Source: Fidelibacterota bacterium
GTDB taxonomy: Bacteria > Fidelibacterota > Marinisomatia > Marinisomatales > J089
Reading direction: 5' to 3'
NCBI GenBank assembly: GCA_003695105.1
Contig: RFIZ01000170.1
Coordinates: 1 to 5,048 of the forward strand
Length of the DNA stretch: 5,048 bases
The translations under genes and the position numbers were made by a program. Position 1 is the stretch's first letter. Every line of letters begins with the position of its first letter. Below the pieces are notes generated by a model. The model saw nothing but the letters and a program-made list of their open reading frames with translations. It did not search any database and was not told the DNA's origin. Positions 1-5,048 of this stretch are shown here, piece by piece.

Positions 1-1
1 A

Positions 2-2980
2 TTCAATACCTTGCTGATTTATCCCAATCCGGAATATCAATTCCCGGCGGATATCACACCGGGCACCCCGGAGTACAATGATTTCTTCAGCTCCCTGATT
101 CAATCGGTGAACAGTTTTCTGGCTCCCTATGAACGAATCGTCAATTTTGCTTTCCTGGATCGGGATTTTACCGAGGAACAGGGAGAGCTCACCCGGAAAG
201 GAACCTTCCGGCGAAAAGTGATCCTGGACCATTTCGGGCCGTTGATCGAGCCCATGTACGCCCGCGATCACCTCAGTTTCATCAGCGGAAACCTGGAGTT
301 GAAACTACCGCATTGGCTGACCCGCGAATGGGGTGTGTCACGAGCGGACATTTCCTGGAACGGTGAAACCCTGGCGGTGGACGACCGTCGCCTGACGATT
401 CGCCAAGTATCGGACACGGACCTCATCCAGATCGGGGATTTTTTCTATTCTCTTTCTACGGAGACTATCGACCTGAATGCGTTTTTTCATTCTCCCCGGG
501 ACTGGCTGGGCAATTCTGCCTGGGTCCAATTCATCGGACGCTCCCTCTTTCCCCGCATCCAGTCGGAAGCCCAGGAGAACCTCATCCTCCAGGAAGACCG
601 ACTTCCCTTTTGCACGGTGGAATCTTTGCCCACTGCGCAGGAGCAGGAACATCCCCTGCTGTATTCCCATCGTCTGGCCCTGTCCTGCTTTTGCCGGGAT
701 CACGCATCCACGATTCAGGCCGTTCGGTCGCTGGCCGGAGATTTGAACACCTCTCCCCGGTCCGGTCAGGCACCTTTGATGACCGCCTTGTTGCTCCGCT
801 GTCGCTATCATCCCCGACCTGTGGTGCGAATGGAGATGATCGCCCGGGTCCTGCCCTTTATCGACGGCGTTACTTTCCTGTCAGCGATCCTGGATGCCCG
901 CCTGGAAGCCTCCCCTGAGGTGGCGACCCGGATTCATGAGTGGAAATTGACCGAAGAACAGTTCCAGACGCTGCTGGACCATCTGGCCCATCTCCGGAGG
1001 GAGGGTTCCCGGGAGACCTCCCCGGAACACATCTGCCTTTGCCTCCGACTGATCGGGCAGTACGGCCGACTTCACCCGTCCAGTTACCGTTGGGCGCGGG
1101 CCGAATTGGTCTGGTGGGAAATGGTGAGTGAAACGGAGGCGGTCCGCACACTGGCCCGGCGGCAACGGGAAGAACTGGTGACCGGTTTTCGTTCCTGGCT
1201 GGGGTTACCCCAGCAACTGGCCATCGACCCCGATTCAGGTGAAGAATTTACCTGGGCCGATGTCACCCTGTTCGATGATCAGATTTCCGACTCTTCCCGG
1301 GAATGGCTGCTCCAATTTCTTCAGTCCACCGCCGGGGTCACGGAAGCCATTTATCTCTTTACCGGGAAAATCCTCCTCCGGCTGGAAGACATTGCTCCCA
1401 AGGGAGTCTGGATTTCTCATTTGGGACACAGCCATGGAAAACATGTCTACCGGGTGCTGATCCAGGCCCGGAGCGGGGATGCATACAATATGGTGATCAA
1501 CCACAATGAGTCCATCCCGGAAGCGGAATTCGCCGCCGAAACCGGGTGGCTGATCCTTTTGGGCTCCTCCCATCACGGCGAACGGCTGGTGGAAATCTTC
1601 GGCGGCTATTGGCCTGAATTCGGGATCTACACCGAAGAATTCATACCGGGCGAAACCGTTCTCCAGCACCTGGAAATCAATCGAAATAAAATTCGTTCCG
1701 GGAAAAATCCCGACCGCTGGCGGATGCGCTGGCTGCATTTCATCTGGAACGGGGCCATGGCCTATATTGATTTCTGGCTGCGAACCGGTTGCACCTATGC
1801 CTTCGACCGACCTTCACCGGCCAACCTGATCATACCGATCTATGATTACACCACCGGAACGCGCCTGATTTCGATTTCCAGCCGTTCCCGGATCCGGAAT
1901 CCCCTCCACATTTTGGTAGCCTTTTACCGGCACTTCATTTTGGAGACCGAACGGGATTTCCCGGGACTCCAACGCATGGCAGACTGGGAAATTCTCCTCA
2001 CGGCTTTTATTCAAAAAACATCGGTCAAAAAAGGGGTGGAGTATTTTCAGGATATGATTCACAACTGGTCCGAAAATCCGGCTCATTCCGAAGCCCGGTC
2101 TCTGGGGTTGACTCCGGATCGACTGCGCCGCTTTATCGAAGATGTAAACCGGGAAGGGGTGCTGACCAAACCGGTCGTCTTTGCTTCCCTCCGCTACGAA
2201 CGCTGGCTGCAACTGAATCCTCACGCCACCCGAGAAGCCCGGGCGTCCCTGCTGAAAGAATTGTATAACGATTACCACCTGGCCGCACTTCTGGACGACT
2301 ATCCCGAAACCAGGATCCGGTTTTTTCTCATGACCTGTTTTCGGCATTCCCATCCCGCTGTCAAACAGGAATTGTACGCTTTGCAAAAAGCCCTCCGTGC
2401 AAGGGCTATCTCTCTTGAGGAACTGGACATCCATTTGTCCCGATTGCAGGATCTTCCCACTCTGTCGTCCGAAGATTCCTATTTTCTCAGCCGGCTGCTG
2501 TTCGCCCACCTGGGATCGGCGGAACAGGGGGAACTGATAACCTGGGACTGGGGAGCCCAGAACCGGCTGGATCTGATCACAGCCATCGAAGACGAACAGG
2601 GAAATGTCTATCGCATTCGTCCGCCCTTCCTACCGAAGGAAATCGCCCATTTTCATGCCCTCCTGCAGGAAGCCAATTTCAATCCCACTTTCCGTCAGGA
2701 GCACCAGTTTTTACTGTTGTTCAATCCCAATCGGGTGGTCATTGGCGGGGTATACTGGAAACCCAATGGCATTGATACGGCCTATATCGAGCGGGTCGTC
2801 ATCTCCCACCATTACCGCAAACAGCATCTGAGTACGCGTCTGCTGGAAGAATTATTTAATCGTCTGCGGGATAAAAGTTACCGGTATGTGACCGTGGGGT
2901 TCTTTCAGGCCGGTTTGTTTTACAAACTGGGCTTCATGGTCAACAAAGATTTCGGCGGTCTGGTCAAACCGCTGGAATGA
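2..2980 (+). CDS. Giant multidomain protein, C-terminal part: AMP-binding (acyl-CoA synthetase-like) end, helical linker, possible kinase-like region, GNAT acetyltransferase
   Basis: The frame is open to the left edge (codons for F-N-T precede the TTG at 11), so the gene is 5'-truncated and its true start lies outside the window. Residues are counted here from the TTG at 11. Residues 1-85 match the C-terminal subdomain of acyl-CoA synthetases: a YERIVNFAFLDRDFT stretch, then GELTRKGTFRRKV and LIEPMY. Such domains activate carboxylic acids as acyl-adenylates; the main adenylation domain would be upstream. Residues ~215-400 and ~690-835 are predicted mostly helical, with HEAT-like pieces, and have no recognised family. 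Residues ~466-625 resemble a protein-kinase-like fold (EEFIPGETV hinge-like piece, FDRPSPANLII catalytic-loop-like piece), which is inference only. Residues ~870-989 are a GNAT N-acetyltransferase domain (YIERVVISHHYRKQHLSTRL, then GLFYKLGFMV). No signal peptide or membrane segment is seen in this part, so a cytoplasmic location is likely. The substrate is unknown. The ends of the protein are recognised with good confidence, the middle is not. Confidence 0.85.
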   Translation, partial: FNTLLIYPNPEYQFPADITPGTPEYNDFFSSLIQSVNSFLAPYERIVNFAFLDRDFTEEQGELTRKGTFRRKVILDHFGPLIEPMYARDHLSFISGNLELKLPHWLTREWGVSRADISWNGETLAVDDRRLTIRQVSDTDLIQIGDFFYSLSTETIDLNAFFHSPRDWLGNSAWVQFIGRSLFPRIQSEAQENLILQEDRLPFCTVESLPTAQEQEHPLLYSHRLALSCFCRDHASTIQAVRSLAGDLNTSPRSGQAPLMTALLLRCRYHPRPVVRMEMIARVLPFIDGVTFLSAILDARLEASPEVATRIHEWKLTEEQFQTLLDHLAHLRREGSRETSPEHICLCLRLIGQYGRLHPSSYRWARAELVWWEMVSETEAVRTLARRQREELVTGFRSWLGLPQQLAIDPDSGEEFTWADVTLFDDQISDSSREWLLQFLQSTAGVTEAIYLFTGKILLRLEDIAPKGVWISHLGHSHGKHVYRVLIQARSGDAYNMVINHNESIPEAEFAAETGWLILLGSSHHGERLVEIFGGYWPEFGIYTEEFIPGETVLQHLEINRNKIRSGKNPDRWRMRWLHFIWNGAMAYIDFWLRTGCTYAFDRPSPANLIIPIYDYTTGTRLISISSRSRIRNPLHILVAFYRHFILETERDFPGLQRMADWEILLTAFIQKTSVKKGVEYFQDMIHNWSENPAHSEARSLGLTPDRLRRFIEDVNREGVLTKPVVFASLRYERWLQLNPHATREARASLLKELYNDYHLAALLDDYPETRIRFFLMTCFRHSHPAVKQELYALQKALRARAISLEELDIHLSRLQDLPTLSSEDSYFLSRLLFAHLGSAEQGELITWDWGAQNRLDLITAIEDEQGNVYRIRPPFLPKEIAHFHALLQEANFNPTFRQEHQFLLLFNPNRVVIGGVYWKPNGIDTAYIERVVISHHYRKQHLSTRLLEELFNRLRDKSYRYVTVGFFQAGLFYKLGFMVNKDFGGLVKPLE

Positions 2981-3007
2981 AAACAGCCCCGACCGAAGCC
3001 GGGGCTG
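2980..3007 (-). terminator. Intrinsic terminator with UUCG tetraloop, downstream of the small AbrB-like gene
   Basis: Read on the minus strand, positions 3007 to 2984 form a 10-bp stem (CAGCCCCGGC paired with GTCGGGGCTG, one G-U pair) closed by a C(UUCG)G loop, a very stable tetraloop. It is followed at once by TTTT (2983-2980). It lies 24 nt past the stop codon of the leftward small gene. The T-run overlaps the last base of the TGA stop of the convergent rightward gene. On the plus strand the same hairpin follows that gene's stop after three A residues but has no T-run after it, so it may stop the rightward transcript only weakly. Confidence 0.8.
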
Positions 3008-3031
3008 CTGGGAACAGAGTGTTGGTCGTTC

Positions 3032-3379
3032 TCAGTCGAGCGAAATGACCAGCATGCCGCTTTCTTCATCGAATTCGGGGATAAAGCGACGCAGGCCTTC
3101 CATCTGAATCCGATTGGCTTTCAAAAACCCGCGACCATTGATCAGGTAAGAGGGTCCTTTGCCAATCGCGGTCAACCGCATGGAATGTTTGGACGGATCT
3201 TTGCAGGGTTTCAACCCGATTTTATTGCCTTCACGATCGTAGTACAATTCCACATTCCGGGCCCCTTTGAAATAGGTATTAAAACACAGGGTGCTCAGAC
3301 CGATTCTTCCGGAAGGACTGACACTGATGGTCACGGAAGAACGACCAACGGCACGGGGATGATAGACTTGAAATCCCAT
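3032..3379 (-). CDS. Small conserved-type protein with AbrB-like N-terminal motif (115 aa), function unknown
   Basis: This is a complete 115-residue ORF starting at ATG 3379. The start is fixed by AAAAGGAG upstream with a 5-nt spacer. Residues 17-58 have the pattern TISVSPSGRI, then ELYYDREGNKIGLKP. This matches, from memory, a family of small bacterial proteins whose N-terminal half resembles an AbrB/SpoVT-like swapped hairpin: 'S.SGRI', a hydrophobic stretch, then 'V.LYYD.E.N.IG.KP'. The second half has YLINGRGFLKANRI (78-91) and an acidic end, PEFDEESGMLVISL. There is no signal peptide or membrane segment. AbrB-like folds often bind DNA as dimers, so a DNA-binding or regulatory role is possible but not shown. 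It is preceded by an AT-rich spacer and followed by a strong terminator, so it is likely to be transcribed on its own or as the last gene of the leftward unit. The reading frame is well supported; the function is not. Confidence 0.85.
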   Translation of the reverse strand: MGFQVYHPRAVGRSSVTISVSPSGRIGLSTLCFNTYFKGARNVELYYDREGNKIGLKPCKDPSKHSMRLTAIGKGPSYLINGRGFLKANRIQMEGLRRFIPEFDEESGMLVISLD

Positions 3380-3384
3380 TTTTA

Positions 3385-3390
3385 CTCCTT
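3385..3390 (-). promoter_or_regulatory. Ribosome binding site of the AbrB-like gene
   Basis: The minus strand reads AAGGAG followed by TAAAA and then the ATG at 3379. This is a near-consensus Shine-Dalgarno with a 5-nt spacer, and it decides the start codon. Confidence 0.8.
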
Positions 3391-3457
3391 TTAGTTAATG
3401 AATTAGGTATTTTTGCGACTTGATAAGTTAAATAAAGCGAAGATCATCATTCAACCC

Positions 3458-3486
3458 TTTATATTTACCTGTGCATGAAGAAGAAA
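3458..3486 (-). promoter_or_regulatory. Weak promoter candidate for the AbrB-like gene
   Basis: On the minus strand a TATAAA hexamer (3463-3458) matches five of six bases of the sigma-70 -10 consensus. With a 17-nt spacer the -35 would be TTTCTT (3486-3481), a poor match. The initiation point would fall about 70 nt upstream of the ATG. This is supported by position and AT-richness only. Confidence 0.2.
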
Positions 3487-3553
3487 AAAAGAAAAATTGT
3501 CCGGATTTATGATTCAGTTAAGTTTACTTATACAATTCATGAATGAGAATCAT

Positions 3554-3567
3554 GTAAGCATGCTTAC
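3554..3567. repeat. Perfect 14-bp palindrome just downstream of tRNA-Leu
   Basis: GTAAGCATGCTTAC equals its own reverse complement. It begins 9 nt beyond the 3' end of the leftward tRNA. As RNA it could form a 5-bp stem with a four-base CATG loop, but no T-run follows on the minus strand, so it is not a standard terminator. It could be an operator, a tRNA processing signal or chance. Just outside it a 7-bp inverted repeat, TACAATT (3531-3537) and AATTGTA (3571-3577), flanks the palindrome; its right arm reaches the tRNA's last two bases. Confidence 0.6.
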
Positions 3568-3575
3568 TAAAATTG

Positions 3576-3658
3576 TACCGGGGAAGGGACTCGAACCCTC
3601 ACGCCTTGTGGGCACCAGATCCTAAATCTGGCGTGTCTGCCAATTCCACCACCCCGGT
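3576..3658 (-). tRNA. tRNA-Leu, anticodon UAG
   Basis: Read on the minus strand, the 7-bp acceptor stem ACCGGGG pairs with CCCCGGT, followed by discriminator A73 at 3576. The D-arm contains GTGGAATTGGCAG. The anticodon arm is CCAGA / TTTAGGA / TCTGG with anticodon TAG at 3624-3622, decoding CUA and related Leu codons, and with G at position 37. A long class II variable arm (TGCCCACAAGGCGT) and a T-arm with TTCGAGT follow. The long variable arm and A73 are leucine features. The first pair is A-U rather than the common G-C. CCA is not encoded: the bases after A73 are CAA, so the 3' end would be added by CCA-adding enzyme. The gene lies 43 nt after the stop of the PLP-enzyme gene on the same strand with no clear terminator between, so cotranscription is possible. 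No gene or strong signal is seen in 3659-3701. Confidence 0.96.
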
Positions 3659-3701
3659 ATAGCAGGAAATTACAATCAACCGCCGGGAGGATGCCTCGCT
3701 A

Positions 3702-4877
3702 TTATGCCAGTGCCTGGTCCAGATCGGCAAGTAAGTCGTCCACCTCTTCCACTCCCACGCTGAGGCGAACCAGACTTTCCGTAATTCCCAGGGCTTCTTT
3801 TTCGGCTCTGGGGATGGATCCGTGGGTCATGACGAACGGATTGGATACCAGACTTTCCACTCCTCCCAGGCTCTCCGCCAGGGTAAAGAGTTTGAGCCGG
3901 GAGAAAAATCGATCCCGGCGGGCCACGGTCCCCAGTTCCAGAGAGATCATACTGCCGTAGATGGATTCCCCGTAGGGAGTTCGCTGTTGCCGGGAAGCCA
4001 GCTCATGTTGGGGATGATGCTCCAAACCGGGATAGATGGTTTTTTCAATCGCGGGGTGTTCGGCGCACCAGCGGGCCAATTGGTGGGCATTGTCCGCCTG
4101 TTTCTGAACCCGCAGGGCCAGGGTCTTGGTGGATCGTAACAACAGCCAGCAATCAAAAGGGCTGGGCACCGCACCGGCTGATTTCTGGATCATACCCAGT
4201 CTGTCGATCAACTCCGGATGGGATGTAATCAGAGCACCACCCAAAACATCGCTGTGTCCCCCCAGGTACTTGGTAGAACTGTGAATGACGATATCGGCTC
4301 CCAATTCCAGGGGGCGCTGGCCGTAGGGACTCATGAAGGTATTGTCCACAGCCATCCATATGTCCCGGCCATCCACCAGAGCCTGAATGCCCCGGATATC
4401 CACCACTTCCAGAAGCGGATTGGTAGGCGTTTCCAGAAATAGGAGTCGGGTATTTGCCTGTAGCGCCTGTCGGAGATGGTCTTCGTCGGAGCAATCCACA
4501 AAAGTAAATTCCAGGGGCAGACGATGAAAGACATGATGGATGAGGCGATGCGTTCCGCCATACACATTATGCCCAACCACGACGTGATCGCCGGCATTCA
4601 AACATTGGAACAGGGCGGTGATGGCAGCCATTCCGCTGGAAAAAGCAAAGGCTCTGGCTCCCCCCTCCAGATCCGCCAGGTTCGCCTCCCAACGGCTGCG
4701 AGTGGGGTTGACCGCCCGGGAATAATCATACCCCAGGTGACGATCCACTCCTTCCTGCCGAAAGGTGGAGGTCAGATGAATCGGCGGCGAAACGGCCCCC
4801 GTGGCCGGATCGGGATCATTGCCGCTGTGGACGGCCCGGGTGGCAAATCCGGGTTGATTCTTGTGCGGATCCTTCAT
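3702..4877 (-). CDS. Cystathionine gamma-synthase / gamma-lyase family PLP-dependent enzyme
   Basis: This is a complete 391-residue protein of the Cys/Met-metabolism PLP enzyme family, of normal length (about 380-400). Enzymes of this family act on cystathionine, O-acyl-homoserine or related substrates in trans-sulfuration and methionine synthesis in the cytoplasm. Visible landmarks are GFATRAVHSG (10-19), the YSRAVNPTR segment (52-60) that contacts the cofactor phosphate of the neighbouring subunit, SSGMAA (80-85), the stacking Tyr106 in VYGGTHR, Asp178 in AVDNT for the pyridine nitrogen, the Schiff-base Lys203 in SSTKYLGGHSD, GGVESL (338-343) and Arg371 in VRLSVG for the substrate carboxylate. 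The Glu in GGVESL favours synthase or gamma-lyase over beta-lyase, but metB-type and gamma-lyase-type enzymes cannot be separated here. A few extra residues sit near 299-307 compared with common homologues. The start lies 10 residues before the conserved GFATR block. It has no clear ribosome binding site and overlaps the upstream stop as ATGA. The gene ends with tandem TAA TAG stops. Confidence 0.96.
   Translation of the reverse strand: MKDPHKNQPGFATRAVHSGNDPDPATGAVSPPIHLTSTFRQEGVDRHLGYDYSRAVNPTRSRWEANLADLEGGARAFAFSSGMAAITALFQCLNAGDHVVVGHNVYGGTHRLIHHVFHRLPLEFTFVDCSDEDHLRQALQANTRLLFLETPTNPLLEVVDIRGIQALVDGRDIWMAVDNTFMSPYGQRPLELGADIVIHSSTKYLGGHSDVLGGALITSHPELIDRLGMIQKSAGAVPSPFDCWLLLRSTKTLALRVQKQADNAHQLARWCAEHPAIEKTIYPGLEHHPQHELASRQQRTPYGESIYGSMISLELGTVARRDRFFSRLKLFTLAESLGGVESLVSNPFVMTHGSIPRAEKEALGITESLVRLSVGVEEVDDLLADLDQALA
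4874..4877 (-). promoter_or_regulatory. ATGA stop-start overlap (translational coupling)
   Basis: On the minus strand the TGA stop of the right-edge gene (4876-4874) shares bases with the ATG of the PLP-enzyme gene (4877-4875). The preceding bases (CGCGGGTACACGATCATCCA) lack a good Shine-Dalgarno, so translation of the enzyme probably depends on ribosomes finishing the upstream gene. This supports the choice of ATG 4877 and places both genes in one operon. Confidence 0.65.
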
Positions 4878-5048
4878 TGGATGATCGTGTACCCGCGGTT
4901 CAGGTACTGTTGACGTTTCTTGAACTTGACTTCGATCTCCTCGCCGTTGGGTCCCCGCATGCGAATTTTCTCATTTCGTCCCATTTTTTTCTCCACCTGG
5001 ATTGGTTTCTGCGGTTTCGGCGGCTGTCCGGACGGCTGACCTCCCTGG
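4874..5048 (-). CDS. C-terminal 57 residues of a protein running off the right edge; probable SecA tail
   Basis: On the minus strand the frame is open from the window edge to TGA at 4874, giving 57 residues. The first ~21 are a Gln/Pro/Gly-rich linker (QGGQPSGQPPKPQKP) ending in VEKK. A compact basic tail follows: GRNEKIRMRGPNGEEIEVKF, then KKRQQYLNRGYTIIQ. A low-complexity linker followed by a short basic domain opening with GRN is the layout of the SecA preprotein translocase C-terminus. The usual zinc-binding C-terminus (GRNxPCPCGSGKKYKxC) is replaced by a cysteine-free GRNxK...GEExExKFKK form, which I recall from SecA proteins of the Bacteroidetes/Chlorobi side. SecA is the ATPase motor driving proteins through SecYEG. 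An internal ATG (4984-4982) preceded by GGTGGAG could in principle start a separate 36-residue peptide, but the frame continues unbroken upstream. Reading frame likely; SecA assignment moderate, because the ATPase core is outside the window. Confidence 0.55.
   Translation of the reverse strand, partial: QGGQPSGQPPKPQKPIQVEKKMGRNEKIRMRGPNGEEIEVKFKKRQQYLNRGYTIIQ

Larger units (their letters stand above)
3380..3575. other. AT-rich intergenic spacer between tRNA-Leu and the small gene
   Basis: This 196-bp stretch has no convincing ORF and is far more AT-rich than the flanking genes. It contains a purine-rich A tract at 3479-3496 (T-rich on the minus strand), a perfect 14-bp palindrome at 3554-3567 and a leftward ribosome binding site near 3390. 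On the minus strand, TATAAA (3463-3458) is a fair -10 candidate, but the -35 position 17 nt upstream (TTTCTT) is poor. TTGAAT (3454-3449) is a fair -35 candidate without a good -10 partner. A promoter for the small gene is expected here by position, but its exact site cannot be fixed by eye. Confidence 0.5.

Noticed and set aside
11..13. TTG at 11 as the true start of the giant protein
   Set aside because: The frame continues open to the left edge, no ribosome binding site is visible, and the sequence begins in the middle of an AMP-binding C-terminal subdomain.
1235..1738. 167-codon open frame on the minus strand inside the giant gene
   Set aside because: It lies wholly opposite the giant coding region, has a Pro/Gly/Phe-rich composition typical of an antisense shadow, and shows no recognisable motif.
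1814..2509. 231-codon open frame on the minus strand inside the giant gene
   Set aside because: It is antisense to a well-supported coding frame, with low-information composition and no family resemblance.
3554..3567. The palindrome as an intrinsic terminator of the tRNA
   Set aside because: The stem is short and AT-rich, and no T-run follows on the minus strand.
4476..4913. 145-codon open frame on the plus strand opposite the PLP-enzyme gene
   Set aside because: The opposite strand encodes highly conserved cystathionine-synthase motifs here, so this frame is a shadow.
4983..4990. A-run (seven A on the minus strand) as a programmed frameshift site
   Set aside because: The zero frame gives a sensible protein tail with a stop that overlaps the next start, so no frameshift is needed.
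1..5048. CRISPR arrays, insertion sequences, transposase genes or phage genes
   Set aside because: No regularly spaced direct repeats, no terminal inverted repeats with target duplications and no transposase or phage motifs were seen on either strand.

Overview
The window holds three protein-coding regions read with good support (one cut by the left edge), the 3' end of a fourth cut by the right edge, and one tRNA gene. Base composition is moderately GC-rich in the genes and clearly AT-rich between the tRNA and the small gene. The tRNA lacks an encoded CCA end, and the tail of the right-edge gene looks like a SecA C-terminus that has lost the zinc-binding form. Together with the giant AMP-binding fusion protein, this suggests a bacterium from the wider Bacteroidetes/Chlorobi/Calditrichaeota/Marinimicrobia neighbourhood. 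That placement is an impression, not a demonstrated assignment.

Layout: positions 2-2980 (+) are the C-terminal ~990 residues of a very large protein. It begins with the end of an acyl-CoA-synthetase-like AMP-binding domain, passes through helical, possibly HEAT-like segments and a region resembling a protein-kinase-like fold, and ends in a GNAT acetyltransferase domain. It converges on the leftward genes, and a UUCG-tetraloop hairpin at 2980-3007 separates the two transcription units. At 3032-3379 (-) lies a 115-residue conserved-type small protein with an AbrB-like N-terminal motif. At 3380-3575 there is an AT-rich spacer with a perfect 14-bp palindrome. At 3576-3658 (-) is tRNA-Leu(UAG). 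At 3702-4877 (-) is a complete cystathionine gamma-synthase/gamma-lyase family enzyme. At 4874-5048 (-) is the C-terminal end of a probable SecA, whose stop codon overlaps the enzyme's start codon as ATGA.

How the genes relate: the right-hand genes (SecA-like tail, PLP enzyme, tRNA-Leu) are closely packed on one strand and may be co-transcribed, with the PLP enzyme translationally coupled to the upstream gene. The small AbrB-like gene follows after a 196-bp spacer and has its own good ribosome binding site. The giant fusion protein is in a separate, opposing unit. It is the most unusual item: a multidomain protein combining carboxylate activation, a possible kinase-like module and an acetyltransferase, with atypical residues in the recognisable catalytic motifs.
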